Notes: generated from the sequence alone by a model not told the origin. Shown: positions 8,539 to 17,710, counted from the stretch's first letter. The stretch: 64,000 bases of DNA from UBA10438 sp964432155 (GCA_964432155.1 CAYSMF010000008.1:1-64000); one strand, 5' to 3'. Program-made: numbers and translations.

Positions 8539-9384
8539 ATGCACACTCGACTTCACATACTCATTCTTGTTGCCGTTCTGACGGTGTTTCCGCAGTTGGC
8601 GCATGCACAATGTCTTTATGAGTACTACGGCAAAGCTGGAGATACGCTGTACATCGGTGAAGACTCAGACCGACCAAGGCCAGATGAACCACCTCCCTAC
8701 GTGCAGTGGGTCAGAGTTATAGAGCGTGACAGCACTGATGAACAAGGAGGTCGGTACTGGTGGTTTAAGAATGCTAGTCCAGGGACATTCTACCACCAGC
8801 TGGTCGACGGCTCTGTCGAGTATGTCGAGTCATACCGTCGTGCGCACTACAGGTATGGTATGTGTGACGTGCCTGGGTACATTCGACGAGATGAAGCTGC
8901 AATGGAATTCCTCGGCTACGATGTGATCTATCTGTTCCGCAAGCCGGCATGGGCGATGCGGTATGCCAGATACCGCATCTTCGATGACTCTCTTATCTAC
9001 ACCGAGTACGACTACTTCGTAGTACCCGGCTTTGGCGAAGTGCTCGAACTTGAAACGCATCACGGTATCGGAAAACGTCGGCTGGTAGGCGCTGTGGTCA
9101 ATGGTGTGCGATACGGATCTGCAGCTATCACGACGAGCGTTGAGCAGCAGGGCAGTCCAGTGGCACTGCGTGTAGAAGGTAGCAGCATCCATATCGGTGG
9201 AGAGATACCGCCGGGATCCAGCGTGCACATCTACACAGTGCAGGGTCAGCTCCAGCGCAGTGTGGTTGTTAACCCATACGACGTCGTACAGCTCGATGAT
9301 CTCCCTCGCGGCATGTACTTCGCCGTTATCTACGACGCATCACATCAGCGCAGCCAGGGTCCAGTCCGTGTTGTGGTAGGGTGA
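8539..9384 (+). CDS. Secreted protein with T9SS-like tail, copy 2 of a tandem pair
   Basis: 281 residues and collinear with copy 1: signal peptide (cut near AHAQ), a CLYEYYGKAGDTLYIGED start, a variable stretch at about 43-58 and 75-100, then nearly identical sequence to the C-terminal sorting domain. The start at 8539 has GAGGGG 7 bases upstream, better than the GTG-like alternatives further up. The near-identity of the 3' half at DNA level, with differences concentrated near the mature N-terminus, suggests recent duplication with diversification or gene conversion. Confidence 0.85.
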   Translation: MHTRLHILILVAVLTVFPQLAHAQCLYEYYGKAGDTLYIGEDSDRPRPDEPPPYVQWVRVIERDSTDEQGGRYWWFKNASPGTFYHQLVDGSVEYVESYRRAHYRYGMCDVPGYIRRDEAAMEFLGYDVIYLFRKPAWAMRYARYRIFDDSLIYTEYDYFVVPGFGEVLELETHHGIGKRRLVGAVVNGVRYGSAAITTSVEQQGSPVALRVEGSSIHIGGEIPPGSSVHIYTVQGQLQRSVVVNPYDVVQLDDLPRGMYFAVIYDASHQRSQGPVRVVVG

Positions 9385-9507
9385 GGATGTAAGGAAAGCG
9401 CTCACTTGTAATGGTACTATGACTGTAGATGACATAGTCGGTGTTGTAGGTTTGATCTATGTCGCTGAGCGTCGAATATCATGTGATCTATCCCAGAGGA
9501 GTTATCG

Positions 9508-10080
9508 ATGAGCTACATCACGTCAACCACGATTAGCCTTGTGATTGCCATTCTTCTCAACTGCCTTGTTGGCGTCGGCGCCACAGCCGGCACCGTTGGA
9601 TTCGGATCGGGCGCTGCCAATTGCATTGCTCCTTGCTGCACGCAATACCGTGATCCATCGACGAACAAGATCGTTGTTGAGTATTGGTGCAAACGTGTCA
9701 CCTACAAGTGCGCTCGTACGTGTAGCGTTGTGATAACGTGCACATCAAACGAAACTGGTGCGATAACTCACGAGAAAGTCAATTGCGGCGCAACGACCGA
9801 CTGTCGTTTCAACAGATGCATTATCAGCGACGCCTCTCGCAAAACGCCATTCGATGATGGCTGTGCGGGTGACGCGGAGGTTGGTGCGATAATGTCGGGA
9901 ACGATGTGTGACGAGCTATCGTGGCAGCAGTATTGTTCCTTTTCGGGAGTAGGATGTCAAGAGGAATGTCGAATGCTCTTGTCTACTCGCCTAGACATGG
10001 TGCGGAGCGAGTATTGCGTTGTTGATTTCGTAACGTATTACTCTGGCGGATATGTTGAGAAGGTTAACTCTCGAATCTAG
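9508..10080 (+). CDS. Cysteine-rich secreted protein of unknown function
   Basis: 190 residues: an N-terminal signal (about 1-27) and a mature part with 16 cysteines in 160 residues, arranged in pairs and short spacings (ANCIAPCC, YWCKRVTYKCARTC, TDCRFNRC, YCSFSGVGCQEEC). An extracytoplasmic, disulfide-knotted fold is expected. I recognise no family. AGAGGAG sits 6 bases before the ATG. A promoter-like TAGGTTTG lies at 9447-9454 in the 123-bp gap upstream, without a good partner box. It sits between the duplicated secreted pair and another secreted protein. Confidence 0.7.
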   Translation: MSYITSTTISLVIAILLNCLVGVGATAGTVGFGSGAANCIAPCCTQYRDPSTNKIVVEYWCKRVTYKCARTCSVVITCTSNETGAITHEKVNCGATTDCRFNRCIISDASRKTPFDDGCAGDAEVGAIMSGTMCDELSWQQYCSFSGVGCQEECRMLLSTRLDMVRSEYCVVDFVTYYSGGYVEKVNSRI

Positions 10081-10113
10081 TCCTACAGTCACCACAACCT
10101 AGGAAGTAGCTCT

Positions 10114-11448
10114 ATGACAACGCTATTACAAGTCATCGTCAGTCACTGCCATCGCTTTATCGTACTACTCTTCTTCGCTGTTTCGCCCCTTGCCGCACAG
10201 GTATGGCCAACGCAATATGCTGTCACCCGTGCCCAAGAGGCATGGTTGAGCTATGCAGAGATTCACAACGTCTTCGAGAACGTCGCAGTCGCCTATTCGG
10301 TAGGTGAGTTTGATGTGCGACGTGGAGCGACGAGCGTTGCGAGGCCGTCGCTGTTGCCACGCAACGGTGTTGGAGCGTTGTACAAAGGTTCGAGCGGACA
10401 GGGTCTCGATGCCGAACTGGCGCGCGATCTCCGGTCAAGTGCGTTTCGCTATGCAGTGGGCGACTCACTTCGTTTTCATCGCGCAGTGACGGTGCGTGTG
10501 CCGTGCATCAATGCCGGTGGCACATCAGACAATGATCCTTCTGAGCCTTCCACGATCGATCAAACGCGGATGCTGGAGGATGGACGTCTGGCGCTCTTCT
10601 ACGTGCCGTTCGACTCTGCGATATCTGATACTATGCGTGTGTGCATAGCCCTTGTTGATGCGCAAACTCATACTGTATTAAGCGTTCTCGACTCAATTGC
10701 CGTCGGACCAGATGGAGCGAGCCGTATCTATGCACCACGAGGTACTGATCCTCTTCGCATGAATAGACTAGTTGTACTGCCACCTTCACACGCGCAACGT
10801 GATGTGTATCTGGCAGCTCTTCCGTTTCGCAGCGGACCAAGCACGCATGGGCTTGGCCTCTCGTTCGCTACGTCACACTATACTCGCTCTGCAATACGTG
10901 AGTATGCTCCAATAGCCGAGTACACTGCGGATCGAAGCAGCGCGTATCGACAGATTGAACTTGGGTATGTTCAAGCGTTGATTGATCACTATGATCGTGT
11001 AGTAGCCGAGGATGGATGTGTGCGATATCTCGAGACGTCGATCATGATTGATGACCCACAGTTACGACTCGAATTCGCAAGGCGCTATCACGACGATGTG
11101 TCGTTTGATGCTGCTGGAGTGTTGCAGTATCGGATGCGACAGTGTGGAAGCTCACTGAAGCAGTCTCTCGATCGTCCCGTGGTTGGTCCGGCAGAAGTCT
11201 CGCTTCGCGGCGCATCGACCTCCTTGCAGCGCGAAGCAGTGATCCGCCTGCATGCAGAACTCGTTCAAGCAACGCTTGCCATCTACGAGGTTGGCACCGG
11301 TAAGCGTATTGTGGAAGCACCGGTTTGCCGCAATGGGCAGCGAGAAGACGTCGTTGCATTTGAACTTCCAGCAAGTGGGTCGTACGTGGCTCGACTCTCG
11401 GATGTTCTCGGACAGCTGGTGACGGTGCAGTTCACGGTGCTGCGGTGA
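10114..11448 (+). CDS. Secreted protein with T9SS-like C-terminal tail, unknown function
   Basis: 444 residues: a signal peptide (1-29, cut near PLAAQ), a mature region of about 320 residues without recognised motifs, and a C-terminal Ig-like segment (about 365-444; VIRLHAELVQATLAIYEV, ELPASGSYVARLSD, ending VQFTVLR) that resembles a sorting domain. Placed 33 bp after the Cys-rich gene on the same strand, so possibly co-expressed. Cell-surface or secreted location is inferred from the two ends of the protein. Confidence 0.7.
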   Translation: MTTLLQVIVSHCHRFIVLLFFAVSPLAAQVWPTQYAVTRAQEAWLSYAEIHNVFENVAVAYSVGEFDVRRGATSVARPSLLPRNGVGALYKGSSGQGLDAELARDLRSSAFRYAVGDSLRFHRAVTVRVPCINAGGTSDNDPSEPSTIDQTRMLEDGRLALFYVPFDSAISDTMRVCIALVDAQTHTVLSVLDSIAVGPDGASRIYAPRGTDPLRMNRLVVLPPSHAQRDVYLAALPFRSGPSTHGLGLSFATSHYTRSAIREYAPIAEYTADRSSAYRQIELGYVQALIDHYDRVVAEDGCVRYLETSIMIDDPQLRLEFARRYHDDVSFDAAGVLQYRMRQCGSSLKQSLDRPVVGPAEVSLRGASTSLQREAVIRLHAELVQATLAIYEVGTGKRIVEAPVCRNGQREDVVAFELPASGSYVARLSDVLGQLVTVQFTVLR

Positions 11449-11482
11449 CATGAGTTGGCGCGGATGCTCCTAACTTGCATCC

Positions 11483-12631
11483 ATGCGTATCGCAATCATT
11501 GGCAACGGCAGGGCAGGATCGTCGGCAGCACGTGTCCTTCGGGAGACGTATGGCTGCGATGTGGACGTGTTCTCCGACGAGGGGGCGTTGCATTATTCGC
11601 GACCGGCGCTGATGTATGTGTCAATGGGTGTTGTTGAAGCGTCAGCAGTTGTTGCTGCACTCCCCGATGCGCAGCATAAGACAATCGACAGCCTTGATGA
11701 GCTCGATGGATACGACGCAATTGTAATCGCGACTGGCTCAACACCAGCGTTGCCTCGTTGGTGCACGATAGACGAAGAACACGTGCAGTGCTATACGCAG
11801 TGGAGCGATGTTGCACACCTGCAGCGTGCGATTGCATCGAAGAAGCGGTGCGTAATTATTGGTGGTGGACTGCTCGGAGCAGAAGTCGCGGAGGTATTGC
11901 ATCATCACTCTGCAGATTATCAATGGCTATTGCGTGACGGCGGAGTGTTCGCTGATGTTCTTTCTCGGGAAGAGACGGAACTCATTACGCGGCATATGCA
12001 GGGTGACGGTATTCGCATGACGCTCAATGCTGACGTTATATCGATCGCGCGTGAAGGTACTCGTGTTGCGGGAGTGCAATTGCACTCGGGCGAGGTCGTT
12101 TCATGCGATCATGTCGTCATGGCCACGGGTGCTCGTCCGTCGATTGCATTGGCACAGCGTGCTGGAGTATCGACTGATGTGGGCATCGTCGTCGATGCGT
12201 CATTTCGAACGTCGCGACCCAACACCTACGCCGTTGGCGATTGTGCGCAGCCGCCATGGGGTTTGCGCGCTACGTGGCACGATGCACGTGCGCAGGGCGA
12301 ACATGTAGCACATGTGATTGCCGGCGCAGCATCGGCGTTTGTGCCACGCCTTGCGTCGATGCAGGCGAAGTTCCTCCGAAAAGAGTGGTATTCCCTTGGT
12401 GCGATCGATGCATCAACGTCATCTTGGTATTGGGAAGATCCCGTTCATCAGCGTAGTGCACGGTTGCACTACATCGATAACATCCTTGTAGGTGTGCAAA
12501 CGGTAGGCGTGCGACTGAACCGCGAGGTATGTGAGGAATGGATTCGTCAAGCTCGTACCGTGGACGCCGTTCGTGGTATGTTTGCGCATGCCGTCGTCGA
12601 TCCAGAGTTCACACCGAAGGTGACGCTATGA
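11483..12631 (+). CDS. NAD(P)/FAD-dependent pyridine nucleotide-disulfide-type oxidoreductase
   Basis: 382 residues. N-terminal FAD Rossmann motif GNGRAGSSAA (8-17), a second dinucleotide motif IGGGLLGAEVAE near 128-139 for NAD(P)H, an ATGARP segment and the FAD-binding C-terminal signature NTYAVGDCAQ. It resembles the rubredoxin reductase/nitrite reductase flavoprotein group and lacks the redox-active CxxxxC of true disulfide reductases. Its stop overlaps the polyferredoxin start by 4 bp, so the two probably form an electron-transfer pair. The substrate is unknown. Confidence 0.85.
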   Translation: MRIAIIGNGRAGSSAARVLRETYGCDVDVFSDEGALHYSRPALMYVSMGVVEASAVVAALPDAQHKTIDSLDELDGYDAIVIATGSTPALPRWCTIDEEHVQCYTQWSDVAHLQRAIASKKRCVIIGGGLLGAEVAEVLHHHSADYQWLLRDGGVFADVLSREETELITRHMQGDGIRMTLNADVISIAREGTRVAGVQLHSGEVVSCDHVVMATGARPSIALAQRAGVSTDVGIVVDASFRTSRPNTYAVGDCAQPPWGLRATWHDARAQGEHVAHVIAGAASAFVPRLASMQAKFLRKEWYSLGAIDASTSSWYWEDPVHQRSARLHYIDNILVGVQTVGVRLNREVCEEWIRQARTVDAVRGMFAHAVVDPEFTPKVTL

Positions 12632-13713
12632 ACCTCGTTCAGATCACACTCCCTGATGCGCCAACGCGCTCGCCGTGGTCACTGCGCCATCGAGGTATCG
12701 CATCGTATGCGCTAGCGCTTGTACTCACTGCACTCTACGTCTGTATCTACTGGTTCCCTGAGGCGCTTGCGCCCCTTATCCAACTACTCGATCCACTCGC
12801 TATCAGTGTTCGTGGTGCGGTTGCTGATAAGTGGTTCCTCTACGGGACACTCTACACGGCAGCGGTGCTGATCATGGGCATGCGTATGCTGGTGAAGTAC
12901 CGACACGAGCGGTATCACGTCTATCGCACAAGCGTGTTGATGGTCGTGCAGCTTGTGTTCGCCTATCTGTTGCCTGCAACGTTCGAGCGTATGGGACATC
13001 AGGCGTTGTACGTGACGTATTTCTGGCCCCTTAAGCCAGAGTATCTGTTTCCAGGATCGATCGATGTATTGCTCACGAACGCAGACCGCCTTTATGTGTT
13101 CGTTGGATGGTGGATGTTGCTGTGCACGTTTGTAGCAACACCGGTGTTGACGTATTACTTCGGGAAGCGATGGTATTGCTCGTGGGTGTGCGGATGCGGC
13201 GCGCTAGCCGAGACGGCAGGGGATCCGTTTCGACATCTCAGTAGTAAGAGCGATCGATCGTGGAAGCTCGAACGATGGCTGATCTACTCTGTGCTTGTCT
13301 GCATCGTTGTCGTCACAGGATTGCTGTGGTGGGCCAACGGTAGCAGCAATGCGTCTATTACACGTGCGGCACAGGTGGCGAACCGCTGGTATGGATTTGC
13401 AATTGGTGCGGTGTTCTCAGGAGTGATTGGTGTTGGGTTCTATCCGCTCCTCGGATCCCGCATCTGGTGTCGCTTTGGCTGTCCGATGGCTGCGGTGCTC
13501 GGCATTCTTCAGAAGTATGCATCGCGCTTCCGAATTACGGTGCAGAAGGATCAGTGCATTTCGTGTGGCAACTGCAGCACGAATTGCGAGATGGGTATTG
13601 ACGTGCAGCAGTATGCAGAGCGCGGCGAGACATTTACCCGCGCATCGTGCGTGGGGTGTGGCGTCTGCTCGAGTGTGTGTCCGCGTGGTGTGCTACGCCT
13701 TGATCAGCGATAG
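12628..13713 (+). CDS. NapH/CcoG-like membrane 4Fe-4S polyferredoxin
   Basis: 361 residues, about six membrane helices. Two conserved cysteine motifs near the membrane face (RWYCSWVCGCGALAE and IWCRFGCPMAA) are typical of the NapH/RdxA family. Two C-terminal ferredoxin motifs follow, CISCGNCSTNCEMGI and CVGCGVCSSVCPRG, giving two 4Fe-4S clusters. It probably moves electrons between the quinone pool or a periplasmic partner and the flavoprotein encoded just upstream. The true start is the ATG overlapping that gene's stop. The 3' end overlaps the converging carboxypeptidase gene by 10 bp. Confidence 0.87.
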   Translation: MNLVQITLPDAPTRSPWSLRHRGIASYALALVLTALYVCIYWFPEALAPLIQLLDPLAISVRGAVADKWFLYGTLYTAAVLIMGMRMLVKYRHERYHVYRTSVLMVVQLVFAYLLPATFERMGHQALYVTYFWPLKPEYLFPGSIDVLLTNADRLYVFVGWWMLLCTFVATPVLTYYFGKRWYCSWVCGCGALAETAGDPFRHLSSKSDRSWKLERWLIYSVLVCIVVVTGLLWWANGSSNASITRAAQVANRWYGFAIGAVFSGVIGVGFYPLLGSRIWCRFGCPMAAVLGILQKYASRFRITVQKDQCISCGNCSTNCEMGIDVQQYAERGETFTRASCVGCGVCSSVCPRGVLRLDQR

Positions 13714-15203
13714 AAGCCGCGAGCATCCTTCTTCATCTGCACCAGCTCAGTCTTGAGCAGGTACATCATGTGTCCGGCCGCGTAATACGACATCTGCACG
13801 TTCTTCGTGAGCGGTTGGGGGATGCCCATGTGCTCAAAGGTGTACTCGGCTCCGTAGAACGGTGTAGCGAGATCGTAGTAGCCGTTGAGTACCCATACAC
13901 GCAGATCAGGATTCATCTGCATTGCATTGCGCAGCTTTGGCGCAACGTTGAGGTACTCGTTCTGGGCATTACTGTAATCCCATGGCCAGACGCGTCCAGT
14001 GAGGACTTCATACGGGAGTGTCGTTTTGACGTTGAGTTCACGACCGAGGTAGTCGTTGATGCACGTTGAGAAGCATCCAGCGATCGTTGGGTGATGTGAT
14101 GGATCACGTTCCATCGACTCACCAAGACGATCAGCAATCGTGCCCGTGTAGCGGCTGTCGAAGCGACCGATCACTTGCCCCTTATCACGGAGCAGCTCTT
14201 GGCAGAATCGGAAGATGATCGGACGGAGTTCTGCTTTGTCGATGTACTCTTCGCGCAGACCCGTGAACTGCGCTATGCGTGTGATCATTGCTGCGCGTTC
14301 GGCAGACGTAAGGCGCGTGCCCTTCATGAGGGCTGTGGTGTAATCATTGATGGCGAACTCGCGCGCTTCTGTAACCACTTGCTCGAGCGTCTTCGCTTGC
14401 ATTGCAGGGGAGAGACGCTTGTGGTACCATGCAGTAGCTGCGTATGTCGGTAAGAATGTTGCGAACGGCAGATCGTTGCCGTCAGCAAAGTCGATCGACT
14501 GGAAGTTCAGCACCGCGCTTACGAGGATAACGCCGTTAAGGTACATGCCGTAGCGATTCTGAAGATGCTCCGACAATCCACTCGCGCGTGTTGTGCCATA
14601 GGATTCGCCGATCAAGTACTTCGGTGACGCCCAGCGCTTGTTGTCCGATGTCCATCGACGAATGAATTCGCCAACTGATTCGATGTCTTGATTGTATCCG
14701 TGAAACTGCTTGGCATCCTTCTCGTCGCTTGCGCGCGAGAAGCCTGTGCTTACAGGATCGATAAACACAAGGTCTGTGAGGTCGAGCCATGACTGGTCGT
14801 TATCGACCAGCTTGTACGGCGGTGGAAGCGTTGTGCCATCGTCGTTCATTGCTACGCGACGTGGTCCGAGAACGCCCAAGTGCAACCATACACTCGACGA
14901 GCCGGGTCCGCCATTGAACGAAAACGTCAGCGGACGTGATGCCGGATCCTTCACACCGGTGCGCGTGTAGGCGATGAAGAACACCTTGGCACGGGGCGTA
15001 CCATCTTCCTTCAGCATCGTCAGGTGTCCAGCCGTTGCCTGATACTCGACGCGTTGACCGTCGATCACCACGCTATGGGATGTCGTGACGGGATCCTGAA
15101 AGATTGCGGCTTTTGCCGAGAGGGAATCAGCAGCGGAGGCAATCGTGCATGCAGCGCATGCCAGGACAACAAGAACGACGCAACGAACGAAGGCTGTGAG
15201 CAT
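13704..15203 (-). CDS. Secreted serine carboxypeptidase, peptidase family S10
   Basis: 499 residues with a signal peptide (1-25, cut near ASAAD). The catalytic triad is visible: S201 in GESYG, D444 in NGYYDLATPF and H478 in AAGHMMY. The oxyanion-hole segment FSFNGGPGSSS (about 95-104) is typical of S10. It removes C-terminal residues from peptides, most likely in the periplasm. It lies 30 bp downstream of the GCS2-type ligase on the same strand and may share its transcript. No T9SS tail. Confidence 0.92.
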   Translation of the reverse strand: MLTAFVRCVVLVVLACAACTIASAADSLSAKAAIFQDPVTTSHSVVIDGQRVEYQATAGHLTMLKEDGTPRAKVFFIAYTRTGVKDPASRPLTFSFNGGPGSSSVWLHLGVLGPRRVAMNDDGTTLPPPYKLVDNDQSWLDLTDLVFIDPVSTGFSRASDEKDAKQFHGYNQDIESVGEFIRRWTSDNKRWASPKYLIGESYGTTRASGLSEHLQNRYGMYLNGVILVSAVLNFQSIDFADGNDLPFATFLPTYAATAWYHKRLSPAMQAKTLEQVVTEAREFAINDYTTALMKGTRLTSAERAAMITRIAQFTGLREEYIDKAELRPIIFRFCQELLRDKGQVIGRFDSRYTGTIADRLGESMERDPSHHPTIAGCFSTCINDYLGRELNVKTTLPYEVLTGRVWPWDYSNAQNEYLNVAPKLRNAMQMNPDLRVWVLNGYYDLATPFYGAEYTFEHMGIPQPLTKNVQMSYYAAGHMMYLLKTELVQMKKDARGFYR

Positions 15204-15233
15204 AACGTGTACGTGAAGTGATGTGCAATGATG

Positions 15234-16436
15234 TTACGGTGCTATTGGCGCGCGGAACTCGTTGATGAACGGTGAAACGTCGTCGAACAGACCCGACATT
15301 GATTCCGTGTGGATGTACTTGGCGACTTCCTGCATGCTGCCTGTCTCGCGGAACACGCGGAGCTGGCGATCGGCGCCCGAGCCATTCTCGAGAATGTTGT
15401 ACACGTACTCGAGATCTTTCCGTGATCCGAGATCGTCCACGACGTCGTCGACAAAGGCAAGCAATTCAAGAATCAGTGCGCGAGCAGACATCTCGCGCTG
15501 GCGTCCGAAGTCGATCAGCTTTCCATCTAGACCGTACCGTGCTGCACGCCACTTGTTTTCCATCAACAAACTGCGTCGATACGGACGGAACGAGAGGTTC
15601 TTCTCGTACAGCGAGAACAGCTTTGCTGCGATGGCCTGACACAGCGCAGCAATCGCAACGGTTTCCTCTACACGCATCGGCAGATCGCAGATACGAACTT
15701 CCAACGTTGGGAAGTGTGGGTGCGGACGAATGTCCCACCAGATACGCTTCGGATTGTCGATACAGCCTGTTTGAATCAGCAACTGCGTGTACGATTCATA
15801 CTCGCGCCAGCTTGCAAACGAGTCTGGCAAGCCTGTGCGTGGGAACCTCTCGAACACCTTCGAGCGATACGACTTCAGTCCGGAGTCGAGTCCCTCCCAA
15901 AACGGTGAGTTGGCAGAGATTGCCAGCACGTGCGGCATGAAGTATCGCATCTCGTTCATCAGCTGAATCTGCGTCTCGCGATTCTCGATGCCGATGTGAA
16001 TGTGCATGCCGAAGATCAGCATCGACCGTGCGAGCATCTGCATGTCTTCGACCATCGTCTTGTAGCGCTCATCGGGATAAATGTCTTGGTCTTGCCAGCG
16101 AGCATACGGGTGTGTGCTAGCCGCACCGATCAGCACGTTGTTCTGCTTTGCCAGATGAGCGACGATCGAGCGGATCTTCCGCACTTCGAATCCCGCCTCT
16201 GTGGTATTACGACAAATGCCGGTGCCGATCTCCAGCATTGAGCCGTGCATTTCGGGTTTGATGTGCTCGTGGAGCACTGCCTGCCCCTTGCTCAGCAGAC
16301 CCATTGTTACGTGCGATTTAAGATCGTACGTCGAGGGGTCGAGCACCATGTACTCTTCCTCGATCCCGAGCGTAAAGCTCGGTCGTTCATAGGGGTTGCT
16401 GGGATCGAAACTCACACCAATATCATCGCCGGCCAT
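15234..16436 (-). CDS. Carboxylate-amine ligase, glutamate-cysteine ligase family 2 (YbdK-like)
   Basis: 400 residues. Family signatures: FTLGIEEEYMVLDP at the N-terminus, EMHGSMLEIGTGIC, IGAASTHPYARW, the metal-binding GMHIHIGI and WWDIRPHPHFPTLEVRICD. YbdK-type enzymes show weak glutamate-cysteine ligase activity, so a role in glutathione or another gamma-glutamyl compound is possible. Start chosen at 16436 because AGAGGA stands 7-9 bases upstream; a longer frame to 16493 has no such site. A good promoter-like pair lies just upstream. Confidence 0.88.
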   Translation of the reverse strand: MAGDDIGVSFDPSNPYERPSFTLGIEEEYMVLDPSTYDLKSHVTMGLLSKGQAVLHEHIKPEMHGSMLEIGTGICRNTTEAGFEVRKIRSIVAHLAKQNNVLIGAASTHPYARWQDQDIYPDERYKTMVEDMQMLARSMLIFGMHIHIGIENRETQIQLMNEMRYFMPHVLAISANSPFWEGLDSGLKSYRSKVFERFPRTGLPDSFASWREYESYTQLLIQTGCIDNPKRIWWDIRPHPHFPTLEVRICDLPMRVEETVAIAALCQAIAAKLFSLYEKNLSFRPYRRSLLMENKWRAARYGLDGKLIDFGRQREMSARALILELLAFVDDVVDDLGSRKDLEYVYNILENGSGADRQLRVFRETGSMQEVAKYIHTESMSGLFDDVSPFINEFRAPIAP

Positions 16437-16461
16437 GTTTTCCTCTTGCGGGTTACTGCAT

Positions 16462-16493
16462 CGAAGATACAGGTTTGTTCGCTCGACGTGCAA
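16462..16493 (-). promoter_or_regulatory. Candidate promoter of the GCS2-type ligase gene
   Basis: Reading the minus strand: TTG (16493-16491), 21-base spacer, TATCTTCG (16469-16462), one mismatch to TAnnTTTG. It lies 25 bp before the start codon. Confidence 0.45.
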
Positions 16494-16526
16494 CCAACGG
16501 CCCCGATGTTCGTCGTAATATTGGCT

Positions 16527-17009
16527 ATGCCTGAATTCAGTATCGAAGGAAACGGTCGTCTCGAGAAGACGGCCGTCTACTATAACGGTGAACAGCTCGA
16601 CGGAGTGCGTGAGGTGTTCCTCAACATCGACGAGCAGGGAACATTCGACGCCCTGCTCATGTACGTGGGTACCGATGGACGCTCGTATACAAAGAGCATC
16701 TTCACCGATTATCTCGAAAACGTGCGCACAGAGCCGCCGGGATTCACCGAGGAAGAGGCGCGTCAGCTGTCGATGCTCACCGTCATCAGCGACGGCGATC
16801 TCGAATCAACTGTGCTCGCGCGGAACAACGAAGAGCAGTTCGGTGTGGTGAGCTTGTTCGTGCACATCAAGGCGCCGAACGTTCCTGAAGGGGGCGGACT
16901 ACGCGCATTCTTCGGAGGATCGAAGCAGATCCCCGATGCAACCGAATTTCGTGCGGAGATCGTCTACCGCGAAGACAATGGACAACTGACGACAGAAGGA
17001 GTGTTTTAA
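16527..17009 (+). CDS. Hypothetical acidic cytosolic protein
   Basis: 160 residues, acidic, without signal peptide or membrane helix; predicted mostly beta (EFSIEGNGRLEKTAVYYNG, REVFLNIDEQGTFDALLMYVG). No family recognised. The gene is 2 bp before the RGG-rich membrane protein, so the two are likely coupled. An ATG at 16506 could add seven hydrophobic residues; the ATG at 16527 fits the start of recognisable coding sequence better. Confidence 0.6.
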   Translation: MPEFSIEGNGRLEKTAVYYNGEQLDGVREVFLNIDEQGTFDALLMYVGTDGRSYTKSIFTDYLENVRTEPPGFTEEEARQLSMLTVISDGDLESTVLARNNEEQFGVVSLFVHIKAPNVPEGGGLRAFFGGSKQIPDATEFRAEIVYREDNGQLTTEGVF

Positions 17010-17011
17010 CG

Positions 17012-17710
17012 ATGCGACCACTACAACGTATGGGCTTGATTGCAGCGCTTGCTGCACTTGTCTTGATGATTCTCCCACTCGATGCGCTTGCGCAACGTCG
17101 CGGAGGGGGCTCGTTTGGCGGCAGCCGCGGACGTGGATTTTCGGCCCCACGTTCGTCGCCTCGTGGATCGTTCGGAGGATCGCGTGGTTCGTCGCGTGCA
17201 ACACCGCCGCGCAATACGCGCGACGGCGGCGCTAGTCGCTTCGGCAATGCACCAACGATGCGCAACTCGTTTGGTGGATCACGGTTGAATTCTTCTGGTG
17301 ATTACGTTGGTCGCTATGGTGCGCCACGCGCCACAGAGCGCCGCACATTCCAAGGTGCGAATGGTCCGGCGAACTACACGATAAATCGTTACGGCGGCAT
17401 GGGCGACGGCTTCATGATGGGCTACATGCTTGGTAGCATCCCATGGTACTGGTCGATGCCGTTTCACCCAGCATTCTACTTCTCCCGTCCTGCCACCGTT
17501 GTGAATCCCGATGGTACAACGGGCGTCTACCCCGGCACGTTTCAGTGGGGCACGCTCTTTATGACGGTACTTGTTGTAGGGGGCTTGCTGTTCATCGGAT
17601 ATGTATGGCTCCGAAATCGTCGCCGTCGTATGGCGTATACGACAACCGGGACGATGGCCGCGTCGTATGACGATGACCAACGTCCCGGAGCACAAAGTTC
17701 GTTTATGTAG
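17012..17710 (+). CDS. RGG/FGGSRG-rich membrane protein
   Basis: 232 residues: signal-like helix (1-27, cut near ALAQ), a Gly/Arg/Ser low-complexity region (about 28-75) with repeats of FGGSRG and RGGG, a Tyr/Gly/Pro-rich middle, a membrane helix near 180-200 (TLFMTVLVVGGLLFIGYVWL), then a basic stretch RNRRRR that favours a cytoplasmic C-terminus. Low-complexity RGG tracts can bind nucleic acid or polyanions, but here the tract would face the periplasm. No family recognised. Coupled to the upstream gene; its TAG stop begins a REP-like hairpin. Confidence 0.65.
   Translation: MRPLQRMGLIAALAALVLMILPLDALAQRRGGGSFGGSRGRGFSAPRSSPRGSFGGSRGSSRATPPRNTRDGGASRFGNAPTMRNSFGGSRLNSSGDYVGRYGAPRATERRTFQGANGPANYTINRYGGMGDGFMMGYMLGSIPWYWSMPFHPAFYFSRPATVVNPDGTTGVYPGTFQWGTLFMTVLVVGGLLFIGYVWLRNRRRRMAYTTTGTMAASYDDDQRPGAQSSFM

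Larger units (their letters stand above)
7682..9384 (+). repeat. Tandem gene duplication, unit about 857 bp
   Basis: Positions 7682-8527 and 8539-9384 align without gaps at gene length. The segments from about 8141 and about 8998 onward are almost the same base for base, including the stop and the following GTGAGG. The proximal thirds differ more. Confidence 0.85.
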
